A stretch of DNA of 42,913 nucleotides from an uncultured Veillonella sp. (GCA_900757715.1 CAAEOZ010000212.1:1-42913); one strand, 5' to 3'. Counted from the stretch's first letter, positions 32,630 to 41,121 are shown. A program made the numbers and translations. Notes: generated from the sequence alone by a model not told the origin.

Positions 32630-33355
32630 TTAAATACCTGCACCTTTTTTTGCTAGTGCATCAGCCATTTCATTATATGTATCGCCTGTATGAGCAGCCA
32701 CCTTGTGAAAGTATACTCGCACACGATTTTTTATAGAATCATAAAATGCTGAGTACTCTTGGGTTAGCTCATTATTACGTTTCCAGCCCTTAGTAGCCCA
32801 CATTTCTATGCCCATATAATCATAGTAAAGTGAGCATTCAGAAATCCTATTATCAACAGCATATTTCATAACATGCATAGCAGCCAACAGCTCACCAGCG
32901 ACATTCCAAAACAATGTATATCGTTCATCAATAGAGGAAAAAGAAAAAGTCTCCCTATTGCCATTCAAAAAGATAACCCCACCTGCACCAACAGTATTAG
33001 TCTCTTTATTATAACTACCATCGATATACGCAACCATATAGTTTGGAATAGTAAAATCTGGTTTCACAACACTTGCTGATACTTTACTTTGAATACTAGA
33101 ACTAGAACCTATAGGCCTAGAATTTATAGATTTAAACTTCACTTCTTGTGGCAATTTAAGTTCACTCTTTTTAGCGCTCATAAAATCACTTAAAGACAAA
33201 CCTGAATTCTCTACAAAAGCACGTGCTTCTACTTCTGTGGAAAATGATTTGTAGATAGCACCACCATAGCCCTTTACTTGTTTCTCACAGTCAGACCATG
33301 TAGTATAAACTCCTGGTACACGGCCCTGACGAACAGCATAAAACTTTTTTGCCAT
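32630..33355 (-). CDS. Ribonuclease H with N-terminal viroplasmin domain
   Basis: A 241-aa protein. The N-terminal domain (1-50: KKFYAVRQGRVPGVYTTW and YGGAIYKSFST) is the caulimovirus-viroplasmin/RNase H1 hybrid-binding domain. A linker (55-100) precedes an RNase H fold with all acidic catalytic residues: Asp112 (YIDGSY), Glu155 (AGELLAA), Asp179 (YYDYMG), His222 (AAHTGD) and Asp232 (NEMADALAK). It cleaves RNA in RNA-DNA hybrids. This domain pairing is standard for many Firmicute RNase H1 enzymes. Nine bases separate it from the YbaK-like gene upstream. Confidence 0.92.
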   Translation of the reverse strand: MAKKFYAVRQGRVPGVYTTWSDCEKQVKGYGGAIYKSFSTEVEARAFVENSGLSLSDFMSAKKSELKLPQEVKFKSINSRPIGSSSSIQSKVSASVVKPDFTIPNYMVAYIDGSYNKETNTVGAGGVIFLNGNRETFSFSSIDERYTLFWNVAGELLAAMHVMKYAVDNRISECSLYYDYMGIEMWATKGWKRNNELTQEYSAFYDSIKNRVRVYFHKVAAHTGDTYNEMADALAKKGAGI

Positions 33356-33364
33356 ACGTCCCCC

Positions 33365-33856
33365 TTAATGGTCCATTGTCAGTTCAACAAATTCAGCATT
33401 TATAACAGATGCCAAATTCTTTGGATTTACCTTCATTTGCATACCGCGTAAACCTGCACTTACATATACAAACTTTTGGGGCTCCATAGTAGCATCAAAA
33501 TAGGTAGGAAATGCTTTTTTCATGCCTACTGGAGAACATCCACCGCGCAAATAACCTGTAATACCTAACAACTCCTTAACATGAACAAGCTCTACAGACT
33601 TATTATGACTAACACGTGCTGCCTGTTTCATATCTAACTCTTCAGCTACAGGAATACAGAATACTACATATCCAGTTTTGTCACCTTTACCAACTAATGT
33701 TTTAAAGACTTCTTTCTCATCGAGTCTTAATGCTTCTACTACATGAAGGCCAGCGGCACGCTCTTCAGACCACTCATATTCGCTAATACTATAAGGTATC
33801 TTATGAGTATCTAAAATACGTAATGCGTTTGTTTTTTTATGTTTCTCTTTACTCAT
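33365..33856 (-). CDS. ybaK: YbaK/EbsC-type Cys-tRNA(Pro) deacylase
   Basis: A 163-aa free-standing trans-editing protein of the YbaK/ProX fold that hydrolyses Cys mischarged on tRNA-Pro. Features: KTNALRILDTHKIPY at the N-terminus, DEKEVFKTLVGKGDKTGYVV, the conserved Lys in MKQAARVS, and RGGCSPVGMKKAFPT near the C-terminus. Two adjacent ATG codons follow GGAGG; the second, at 33856, has the better five-base spacing. Confidence 0.92.
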   Translation of the reverse strand: MSKEKHKKTNALRILDTHKIPYSISEYEWSEERAAGLHVVEALRLDEKEVFKTLVGKGDKTGYVVFCIPVAEELDMKQAARVSHNKSVELVHVKELLGITGYLRGGCSPVGMKKAFPTYFDATMEPQKFVYVSAGLRGMQMKVNPKNLASVINAEFVELTMDH

Positions 33857-33937
33857 CATAACCTCCATATACTAGCATAACAAATAAATTTAATCATTAC
33901 ATAATATATTTCTATAGATAAATATAATTTTCCATTA

Positions 33938-34936
33938 CTATTTATTTACAATTTTATTAATATTTTTTAATTCAATGCGCAAGGTGCCATCATCATTAGT
34001 TTTTATCTCAATAAACTCACGATTCTTCATATATTCCACAGGAAATGAAATCTCAATACCTGTATCTGTTTTAATCTTATGATGTTCACCAATTTTTGTG
34101 GCGAACTCACGATTTACTGGCAACGGACGCAACATATCCGCATCAGCCAATTCCTTCTTTGCCGCCTCTTGTTGAATAGGATTCGTTTTAAATACCTCTT
34201 CTACAATACGAACAGGATCAACGGTATCTGATACTTCAGCATTTTTAGCAATCATAGATTTTGCGGTTGTCAGTTCAATGACGCCATCAGACTCGTGCGC
34301 TTGAGCCACCTTATCTACGATAGCTTTTACCTTTCTCACCGTATCTCGCGAAGATTGATTAGTCCCTAATTGCAAGACCTTATCTGCTAAGATATAAGAT
34401 ACCTCACCATCAAATTCACCTTTAGGTTCAAAAACACGAACACTAAAATCATTGAGATTAATAGATGCAAAGGCCCGTAATTTTTGAGACGGCATCGGCA
34501 GTACGGCCTTATGAGAAACGAGTTCTGTAGCCAATGTACCATCATCTTCACTGAATAGTTGATGGGTAAAAGCATCATGAGCTTGGCACAGAAGAATACA
34601 AATATAAGACGTGTCCGTAACAGCCTCACATATAATTGTATCAATAACAACGGAATCCGTAGCTTGTTTCATGTATGTAAACAAGCTTTCACCTAAATTC
34701 TTAGATAAATCAATAAACTTAAGGGCTCCATTTTTATAGTCTACTAATTGTTTGCCTACAGGACTCGCATCATGTAAGGTTCCGGTTCTAGCCCCTGGAT
34801 CTTTGAAAGCCTTAACTGCATGATTTGCAATATAATCTTGTATAGCTTGATCCCCAACCTTTAATTCATGTTCAGAATATACAGCTAACGAGGATGTAAA
34901 GTCGAAAATCTCTAGCGCCGCCTTATTAATCTGCAT
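33938..34936 (-). CDS. Nucleoid-associated protein (NdpA/YejK-like)
   Basis: A 332-aa soluble protein matching the 37-kDa nucleoid-associated family. It has an acidic N-terminal half (AALEIFDFTSSLAVYSEH; SEDDGTLATELVSHKAVLP) and a C-terminal half with ISFPVEYMKNREFIEIKTN, which is typical of the group. The E. coli protein YejK is nucleoid-bound with no clear reaction. Start at 34936, since AAGGAGG lies four bases before that ATG. Its promoter lies at the end of the AMP-ligase gene. Confidence 0.78.
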   Translation of the reverse strand: MQINKAALEIFDFTSSLAVYSEHELKVGDQAIQDYIANHAVKAFKDPGARTGTLHDASPVGKQLVDYKNGALKFIDLSKNLGESLFTYMKQATDSVVIDTIICEAVTDTSYICILLCQAHDAFTHQLFSEDDGTLATELVSHKAVLPMPSQKLRAFASINLNDFSVRVFEPKGEFDGEVSYILADKVLQLGTNQSSRDTVRKVKAIVDKVAQAHESDGVIELTTAKSMIAKNAEVSDTVDPVRIVEEVFKTNPIQQEAAKKELADADMLRPLPVNREFATKIGEHHKIKTDTGIEISFPVEYMKNREFIEIKTNDDGTLRIELKNINKIVNK

Positions 34937-34963
34937 GATGCCTCCTTGTAAAACCAAAAATGT

Positions 34964-36259
34964 TTACCCTTTATTATACCACTCTTTTAACTTTCGTTTA
35001 TCAACTTTTGAGCATTCCGTAAGGGGTAACATAGGAACTTCTATTATATCTTTTGGCCACTCTACAGAAGGTCTTTTATTATGAATAAGTTCTATAATTT
35101 CACTCAATCTAGCCTCACCATCTAGCACCATATAAACTACGTAGTCTTCCCCTCGTATCTCATCAGCAATATCGATAATAGCAACCTCGGAAACCCCTTG
35201 TAAGGATTGTAAATACAATTCCATCTCTGGGATAGAAATTTTATATCCCCCTTTATTGATTACATCGCCTGCTCTCCCATTAAACATAAGATACCCGTCA
35301 CTATCAATGTATCCACAATCATTTACAGTATACGTATTGGGAATCCCTTCAATACGATAATTTGTTGTCACATAAATGACATTATCATTCTCTGCAATTT
35401 TCACGGTTGGAAATGGTCTCCCTACCGTACCTTCTCGCGCTAGCCATTCCTCACCGGTGCAATACGTTATATAGTTAAGCTCTGATGCACCATAATACAA
35501 AATAAACTCCATATCAGGACATATATGTTGTAACTGTTCCATTAATTGTCGATCCAGAACTTGAGATCCTGCAATGATGTATTTAATGGATGATAATTTA
35601 TTTTTACAGTGCCGCACCAATAATCGTAGTTTCGTTGGTAATGCATATATATGGTCTACATTGTATTCCTCTATAAGCTGTATCCATCTACTAGGACGCA
35701 ATGAACTTGTTGTGACCACGGTCCCTCCAGCCCATAAAGCGGCAATGACCATATTACTAACGCCTGTGAAACTAAAGCTTCCCTGTAAAAAGATTTTAGT
35801 ATCTTTGTTTATATGAAAAATATCATTTTGAATATCAAAAAAATCGCGCCAAGACATTTCTCGTCTCCACAAAGGTTTTGGTTGTCCCGTAGTCCCCGAT
35901 GTAAGTACCCCAAAATCAGCTAATGGCGGTACACCTTCATAGGCTATAACACGAGCTAGCTCATCTACATAAGCCGTATCCATCTCATTGTGACATACCA
36001 TAGGAATATTACCTTTATGTAATGCCCCAAGCCACTGTGTAAGTTGTTCAACAAACGACAGTTCTTGAATTAAAAGAATCTTAGTATTTAATGTCTTTTT
36101 AGACTGAGTAAGATTTACAATGCGATTTGTATTATTAATACCGACCGATAGAATAGCATCATATAGTTCACCATATGTATATTGTATGTCATCTACGATT
36201 AAAGCCATTTTATGGGGCTCTAAATCTTTATGCTGTTGTAAGCGTTCAATAATTGTCAT
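34964..36259 (-). CDS. AMP-binding acyl-CoA ligase (YhfT-like)
   Basis: An ANL-superfamily adenylating enzyme of 431 aa, shorter than the usual 500-550. The phosphate loop is LTSGTTGQPKP (119-129), followed by FILYYGASELNY, GRAGDVINKGGYKISIPEME in the hinge, and a C-terminal catalytic Lys region KVDKRKLKEW. It should activate a carboxylic acid as acyl-AMP and pass it to CoA. The order BioY, thiolase, ligase matches the B. subtilis yhfS-yhfT-yhfU(bioY) genes, so it may handle a biotin-related or fatty acid substrate. The acid itself cannot be read from sequence. One base separates it from the thiolase. Confidence 0.87.
   Translation of the reverse strand: MTIIERLQQHKDLEPHKMALIVDDIQYTYGELYDAILSVGINNTNRIVNLTQSKKTLNTKILLIQELSFVEQLTQWLGALHKGNIPMVCHNEMDTAYVDELARVIAYEGVPPLADFGVLTSGTTGQPKPLWRREMSWRDFFDIQNDIFHINKDTKIFLQGSFSFTGVSNMVIAALWAGGTVVTTSSLRPSRWIQLIEEYNVDHIYALPTKLRLLVRHCKNKLSSIKYIIAGSQVLDRQLMEQLQHICPDMEFILYYGASELNYITYCTGEEWLAREGTVGRPFPTVKIAENDNVIYVTTNYRIEGIPNTYTVNDCGYIDSDGYLMFNGRAGDVINKGGYKISIPEMELYLQSLQGVSEVAIIDIADEIRGEDYVVYMVLDGEARLSEIIELIHNKRPSVEWPKDIIEVPMLPLTECSKVDKRKLKEWYNKG
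34973..34981 (-). promoter_or_regulatory. Extended -10 promoter of the nucleoid-associated protein gene
   Basis: TGGTATAAT on the minus strand (TATAAT at 34973-34978), within the last codons of the AMP-ligase gene and 37 bases before the ATG at 34936. No convincing -35 is visible. Confidence 0.5.
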
Positions 36260-36260
36260 A

Positions 36261-37367
36261 TTACATACGTTCCATAATTAAAGCCGTACCTGTGCCCCCT
36301 GCACCAGCAATAGCACATAAACCATAGCGACCACCACAAGATTCTAAAGCAGCCATACAGTGAAGCACTAATATGGCACCAGAGCAACCATAGGGATGCC
36401 CATAAGCTAAAGCTCCACCAAACATGTTATATTTCCCAGTATAATTAGGATAAGCCTTATCAAAAAGAACATCAATAATGGCAAAGGCTTCATTCCATTC
36501 CACTACATCAATATCATCCATAGTTAAACCTGTACGTTTTAAAATGCCTTCTGTACTTTCAAGGGCGCCCTCTGGACTAAACTGGGGATTTCCTGCCCAA
36601 GGTTTAACGCTATGAATTTTAAAAGGCCCTTTTTTATTAGATAAATATACAAAGGCCGCTCCATCATGAGTTAAACACGCATTGCCTGCATTTGTAATAG
36701 AGTCAGCTCCCAACAAAGGCTTCATCCTAGACAAGAGTTTCTCGTTCATTTTAGGTCGAATACATTCATCTATACATCTTTTACCATCTATAGTAATAGG
36801 CATAATATATGACTGTAAATATGGGTTATCTAAAGCAACTGATGCTCTTTGATGACTGCCAATAATATGCGGATATAAATCTTCCTTTGTTACACTGTGT
36901 TTATGGATAGTCCGCTCAGCCCCTTCGAGCATAGCTAAAGGCGATTGATCTTGGGGCGTAAATTGAGCTACCTTATAGGTTCCTTTTCGATCATCCCCTA
37001 ATGCATACACCCGCTCTGGCTGTAACGAAGAGCTTTCAATACCACCCGCAATAACAGCATCCATAACACCTGACGCAATATGTGTATACGCCATCTCAAT
37101 ACTCATTAATGCCGAGGCACATTGCATATCTACTGTGATAGCAGGCACAGAATTTGGTAAATTACACATTAGCCCCATAAGCCGTCCTATGTTGCCACCG
37201 GTACCAACTACATTACCACAAAATAGCCCATCTACCTGTGAAATACTATGGCAATTGATTAATGCATCAATTACTTTAGCCCCTAGCATCTCTGGTCTCA
37301 TATGTTTATATTGTCCATTTAAAACGCCGATGGGACTTCGAAGTCCACAATGAATATATACTGACAT
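36261..37367 (-). CDS. Thiolase-family protein (YhfS-like)
   Basis: A 368-aa thiolase-fold protein. The nucleophile is Cys83 (DMQCASALMS), the NEAFA motif is present, and His324 lies in AYGHPYGCSGA. The C-terminal acid/base cysteine of biosynthetic thiolases (C in the C-x-GGG-x-G motif) aligns with Ala354 in GLCAIAGAGGTGTAL; a cysteine three residues earlier (Cys351) might replace it. The protein is about 25 residues shorter than most thiolases. It probably condenses or cleaves acyl-CoAs with the adjacent ligase. A hairpin with a T run separates it from bioY upstream, so it may be expressed below bioY. Confidence 0.87.
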   Translation of the reverse strand: MSVYIHCGLRSPIGVLNGQYKHMRPEMLGAKVIDALINCHSISQVDGLFCGNVVGTGGNIGRLMGLMCNLPNSVPAITVDMQCASALMSIEMAYTHIASGVMDAVIAGGIESSSLQPERVYALGDDRKGTYKVAQFTPQDQSPLAMLEGAERTIHKHSVTKEDLYPHIIGSHQRASVALDNPYLQSYIMPITIDGKRCIDECIRPKMNEKLLSRMKPLLGADSITNAGNACLTHDGAAFVYLSNKKGPFKIHSVKPWAGNPQFSPEGALESTEGILKRTGLTMDDIDVVEWNEAFAIIDVLFDKAYPNYTGKYNMFGGALAYGHPYGCSGAILVLHCMAALESCGGRYGLCAIAGAGGTGTALIMERM

Positions 37368-37386
37368 ATAAACTCCTTCTATTAAA

Positions 37387-37415
37387 AGAAAAAAAGAGGC
37401 ATCCCGAGGAATGCC
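37387..37415 (-). terminator. Terminator or attenuator between bioY and the thiolase gene
   Basis: Stem GGCATTCC/GGGATGCC (37415-37408 with 37405-37398 on the minus strand, one G-U pair) followed by seven T (37395-37389). It lies in the 62-base gap after the bioY stop codon and 20 bases before the thiolase ATG. Confidence 0.65.
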
Positions 37416-37429
37416 ACTTTTATTGTATT

Positions 37430-37942
37430 CTAAATTTTAATTTTAGTTGCTAACCAAGAAGCAACCAGACATTTTACGATATCCCCTGGGATAAATGGGA
37501 ACATGACTACAGGCAAGGCCGCCCAAAGCTCTGTTTTTGTTATAATCATAAATCCTGCTACACCAAAGAGATACACTACAGGAATGGTAATCACAAGAGA
37601 TCGCCAGGCATAAGAGAAAAAGCTTTTTTTAGAACCTTTAAATATACTTAGTAATGTATATGCAACTGGCCAAGAAAAAATAAAGCCCCCTGTTGGTCCC
37701 AACAATTTGCCAAGACCAGCCGTTCCCCCAACGAATACTGGCAAACCTACTGCACCAAGCAAAATATAAATGATAAATACGATAAGTGCATCTTTAGGCT
37801 GTAATAATAAGCCGGTCAATGTAGCTACCAAAGTCAAAGCCGTTACCATAGCGGGGCTAAATGGTAAGGGAAAAGAAATATATGCTGAAATACATAATAA
37901 GGCTGTTAATAAAGCCATTTTTGTTAAACGTCTTGTTTCCAT
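37430..37942 (-). CDS. bioY: Biotin transporter S component BioY
   Basis: A 170-aa integral membrane protein with about six helices. It is the substrate-binding S component of the energy-coupling-factor biotin transporters. Landmarks are the N-terminal LLCISAYISFPLPFSPAMVT and the central LGAVGLPVFVGGTAGLGKLLGPTGGF region (given here in parts: LPVFVGG and GPTGGFIFSWP). No ECF ATPases or T component are nearby, so it either uses shared ECF modules or works alone, as some BioY proteins do. It starts eight bases after the MaoC-like stop codon. Confidence 0.93.
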   Translation of the reverse strand: METRRLTKMALLTALLCISAYISFPLPFSPAMVTALTLVATLTGLLLQPKDALIVFIIYILLGAVGLPVFVGGTAGLGKLLGPTGGFIFSWPVAYTLLSIFKGSKKSFFSYAWRSLVITIPVVYLFGVAGFMIITKTELWAALPVVMFPFIPGDIVKCLVASWLATKIKI

Positions 37943-37950
37943 AATTACCT

Positions 37951-38517
37951 CTAACTAATACATCTTTGTTTCAAAGATGATGAATCTTCATTTTCACCAA
38001 AAAATGTAGCCGAAAATGCCAATGTATCACCAATGTAACCTTCTACATGAGCATCTTCAGGATATTCCACCAAAGTTACCTTGTCATCTGCTATAACAGG
38101 TGCATGAAAATAAATCGCCATTTGCAGAGCAGATTTACTAATATTCCAAAAATCCCACATCGTTTCTAAAATCATGCAGCCAGGAACAACATAAGGATTC
38201 TCACGATGGATTGGATTCGTATCATTAATATCGTTTACAAATCGTACTATATCTTCCTTAGAGAACGATATAGCACCACTGCTTTCCTCTTGATGTATTG
38301 TAGCGCGAATGCTGAATTGTTTCGGCACCGGTCGTAAATCAACCATCAAGAAGCCTGAGCGATCCATAATACCAATTGTGGTAGTTTTAGCCACCTTCGA
38401 TACGATTTCACATACCCTTCTATCACTACCTGAGGAATCATAATGCATATGTTTAATAACGCTGTGTCCTGGTAGGTTTAAATCATTATTACATAATGCT
38501 TTAAATAATGTTTTCAT
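37951..38517 (-). CDS. MaoC-like hot-dog fold protein
   Basis: A 188-aa protein. The central part (83-115) carries the MaoC-type hydratase motif: FSKEDIVRFVNDINDTNPIH with Asp99 and His104 at the catalytic positions, then VVPGCMILETMW. The N-terminal third (1-75) is not recognised. MaoC enzymes add water to trans-2-enoyl-CoA, or act in related hot-dog chemistry. It is the first gene of the BioY module, directly behind a strong promoter, and is not part of the B. subtilis yhfSTU set. A thioesterase-like role cannot be excluded. Confidence 0.65.
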   Translation of the reverse strand: MKTLFKALCNNDLNLPGHSVIKHMHYDSSGSDRRVCEIVSKVAKTTTIGIMDRSGFLMVDLRPVPKQFSIRATIHQEESSGAISFSKEDIVRFVNDINDTNPIHRENPYVVPGCMILETMWDFWNISKSALQMAIYFHAPVIADDKVTLVEYPEDAHVEGYIGDTLAFSATFFGENEDSSSLKQRCIS

Positions 38518-38548
38518 ATAATCACAGTCCTTTTATTTATTCAATATC

Positions 38549-38609
38549 TTGATTATAATCAACATTATTTCATTCGTCAACAAAAGGCATTATCCATATG
38601 TTAACAAAT
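38549..38609 (-). promoter_or_regulatory. Promoter with overlapping palindromes before the MaoC/BioY operon
   Basis: On the minus strand TTGACG (38575-38580) and TATAAT (38552-38557) are separated by 17 bases, a near-perfect promoter. The -35 falls in the right arm of an inverted repeat ATTTGTTAAC / GTTGACGAAT (38609-38600 and 38581-38572, 8 of 10, spacer 18). Its TTGTTAAC half equals the half-site of Firmicute BirA operators, although known sites have a 15-17 base spacer. The -10 lies in a perfect 14-base palindrome, TTGATTATAATCAA (38549-38562). Biotin repression is a reasonable but unproven reading. Confidence 0.55.
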
Positions 38610-38633
38610 AACAAATGAGTTTGAAACTATAAC

Positions 38634-38663
38634 CAAAAAGAGCCTATGACATATATCATAGGC
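38634..38663 (-). terminator. Terminator of the lptD-galU operon
   Basis: Perfect eight-pair stem GCCTATGA/TCATAGGC (38642-38649 with 38656-38663), six-base loop, followed on the minus strand by CTCTTTTTGG. It lies 28 bases past the galU stop codon. Confidence 0.75.
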
Positions 38664-38690
38664 CCCTCACGTGGAAGTCTCATAAATTAT

Positions 38691-39554
38691 CTATTTTAGA
38701 TCTAACTCTTTTAAGTAAGCTTTAAAGCTTTCACCCAATTCTTCGTTGCGCAATGCATACTCAACAGTAGCTTTTAAATAGCCCAATTTATCCCCTGTAT
38801 CGTAGCGAATACCTTCATATGCTAATGCATACGTATCAGTTTTAGAGGCTGCCAATGCATCAGTTAATTGGACTTCATTACCTACACCCGGCTTAGTAGC
38901 TTCTAAGATATTGAAAATATCTGGTGTCAAAATATAACGACCTAATACAGCGAGTCGAGATGGAGCATCCTCTTTCTTAGGTTTTTCCACCAAGTTATCA
39001 ACGCGATATAAATTATCAGCCAATGCTTCACCAGATACGATACCATAAGAGCTAACTTTATCTTCCGGTACAAATTGAGCACCTAAAATAATACCAGGAT
39101 GCTCATTATAGCAATCAATCAACTGTTTTAAGCATGGATTTTCTGGATTGTAAACAATATCATCACCAAGTAATACTGCAAATGGCTCATCACCAATAAA
39201 TGCTTTTGCACACAATACAGCATCACCAAGTCCACGAGGTGCTTTTTGACGAATAAAATGAACTTTAATGTCCGCCAAATCCTTAATCATAGCCAATGGT
39301 TTATTTTTGCCTTGACTTTGTAATAACAATTCTAATTCAACACTACTATCAAAATGGTCCTCAATAGCACGTTTATTACGCCCTGTAATAATTAGAATTT
39401 CTTCAATACCAGAATCTAACGCTTCTTTCACAATATATTGGATAGCAGGTGTATCGACAATAGGAAGCATTTCTTTGGGTTGTGCCTTGGTAGCTGGTAA
39501 GAAACGTGTACCAAAACCAGCTGCTGGAATTACAGCTTTTCTAATGCGTTGCAT
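38691..39554 (-). CDS. galU: UTP-glucose-1-phosphate uridylyltransferase
   Basis: Makes UDP-glucose from UTP and glucose 1-phosphate, the precursor for Ugd and GalE. The 287-aa enzyme has the nucleotide-binding IPAAGFGTRFLPATKAQPKE at the N-terminus, LLGDDIVYN in the middle and LVEKPKKEDAPS and RYDTGDKLGY toward the end, all typical of bacterial GalU. It lies 13 bases after the LptD-like gene with AGGAGA before its ATG, linking UDP-glucose supply to outer-membrane assembly. Confidence 0.95.
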   Translation of the reverse strand: MQRIRKAVIPAAGFGTRFLPATKAQPKEMLPIVDTPAIQYIVKEALDSGIEEILIITGRNKRAIEDHFDSSVELELLLQSQGKNKPLAMIKDLADIKVHFIRQKAPRGLGDAVLCAKAFIGDEPFAVLLGDDIVYNPENPCLKQLIDCYNEHPGIILGAQFVPEDKVSSYGIVSGEALADNLYRVDNLVEKPKKEDAPSRLAVLGRYILTPDIFNILEATKPGVGNEVQLTDALAASKTDTYALAYEGIRYDTGDKLGYLKATVEYALRNEELGESFKAYLKELDLK

Positions 39555-39567
39555 AGTATTCTCCTAA

Positions 39568-41121
39568 CTAAAAGTCTTTACCTACAAATTTAATTTTCCA
39601 TTGATCATTTTTATTTTTATGTCCATCTTTATATGTTAAGTACATATCGAAGGAATGTAAATCACGATGCCATGTATAATAGACAGAATCAATATCCCCA
39701 CTCATCATGTTGTTCTTAACACTTACAGAAATATCATCAAGGCGAGTCAATTTATACGTACCACCATAAATAAGCTCTTTTGGAAGCTCTGTCGTATCAA
39801 AACGATAAGGTGAATTATTGTAGGTAATATTTCGTTGATTATAGCTAACCCATACATTAGCACGATTACCAACTTTAGATTGGAATCTAGCACCCCAATA
39901 AGGCATGCTACGGATACTACCATCATAACCATAGTAGTCACGTTGGTAACCACCTAAGAAGCGTAAATCAGCATTTTTGCCAAGCTTAATCGGATCATGA
40001 GAAACTTCTGCATAGTATTCTTTATGAGAACCTTTTACAGAGCCCTCTTTCCAATAACCAGCATTAACACCACCACGTACAGTAATTGGAGAATTCCCTA
40101 CATGATATGTATGAGTATCCAAACGAGCTTCACCTATTTTTTCTACCCATACTGTTTCATCATTATATTCATTAGACTCCTTGCTATAACCAACAGAAGC
40201 AGTCCCCCAAGGTAAATAATGACGATATCCCACCTGTGGTTTAAAACCAGATTTAGAATACCAACGATAGTCAATATAAGCTTCACCGTTTTTACCGATA
40301 GGATATTCTGTACTACCATGTAAGCCAATACCATCATCGTTATTATACGTAGGCTTTGGTATTAAGGAAAAAATACTAAATTTGCCTTCTTTGTCATGAC
40401 GCAATGAAGTCGTATAAGATGGCAAGGATAATATTTTAAAGTTTTTAATATAGAAGGATGGTTTTTTAATAACGACTCTATCACCAGGATATACCTTAAT
40501 ATCTTGACCTTCCACACGATAATCTGGAGTATGAACAAATGCCATTGCATGTTTTGTAGTTACCATGCCCTTTTCCATATGGCCTATTTGTCCATCAAAA
40601 GTGGCATTATTGCCCTTTACATAATAGGGGTCGCTCCATCCCATGGCTTGGTCCGCCTCAAAGTGACGATCGCTAGTACGATACGTCATATTTTGACCTG
40701 TAATATCTTTTGTTTTACCGCCATCTTCCAAATAGCGATAGCCTCCAACAGTACGATACTCTGTAGTTTTAGTATTACCTTCAATACGGGGAGCCATCAA
40801 AGTTTGATTACCTTGAGACACCACAACATCGCCTTGAGCATATACATCACCTGTAGAGCCAGTATAAGACATTTTATTAGCATCGATACGTGTAGGCAAC
40901 TGTTCAGCAGGAGTAGCAGATTTCGCTTTTTCACCACGACGTACAACACGGATATTACTATATTCAGGTGTAGATGCTTTAGAAATTTCTCCTGCATAGG
41001 ATTGACCTACGCTATCCAATGTATCTTGATATACAATAGTTGACTCAGTAGCGGCAAATACAGGTTGTGCTAAACAAACAACACATGCCGCTGCCAGCCA
41101 TTGTACTTTACGTTTCCTCAT
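39568..41121 (-). CDS. lptD: LptD-like LPS-assembly outer-membrane protein (compact form)
   Basis: A 517-aa exported protein. The signal peptide ends PVFA|ATES. Residues about 75-165 form an LptA/OstA-like domain (RIDANKMSYTGSTGDVYAQG repeats the 'a d . . . y . . . . g . . . . . G n V' pattern). From about 220 onward the sequence alternates in short amphipathic strands with many Tyr/Trp and ends in Phe (KFVGKDF), as outer-membrane barrels do. LptD inserts LPS into the outer leaflet. E. coli LptD is about 784 aa with four cysteines; this mature protein has none and is much shorter. It lies between an exported repeat protein and galU. Confidence 0.82.
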   Translation of the reverse strand: MRKRKVQWLAAACVVCLAQPVFAATESTIVYQDTLDSVGQSYAGEISKASTPEYSNIRVVRRGEKAKSATPAEQLPTRIDANKMSYTGSTGDVYAQGDVVVSQGNQTLMAPRIEGNTKTTEYRTVGGYRYLEDGGKTKDITGQNMTYRTSDRHFEADQAMGWSDPYYVKGNNATFDGQIGHMEKGMVTTKHAMAFVHTPDYRVEGQDIKVYPGDRVVIKKPSFYIKNFKILSLPSYTTSLRHDKEGKFSIFSLIPKPTYNNDDGIGLHGSTEYPIGKNGEAYIDYRWYSKSGFKPQVGYRHYLPWGTASVGYSKESNEYNDETVWVEKIGEARLDTHTYHVGNSPITVRGGVNAGYWKEGSVKGSHKEYYAEVSHDPIKLGKNADLRFLGGYQRDYYGYDGSIRSMPYWGARFQSKVGNRANVWVSYNQRNITYNNSPYRFDTTELPKELIYGGTYKLTRLDDISVSVKNNMMSGDIDSVYYTWHRDLHSFDMYLTYKDGHKNKNDQWKIKFVGKDF

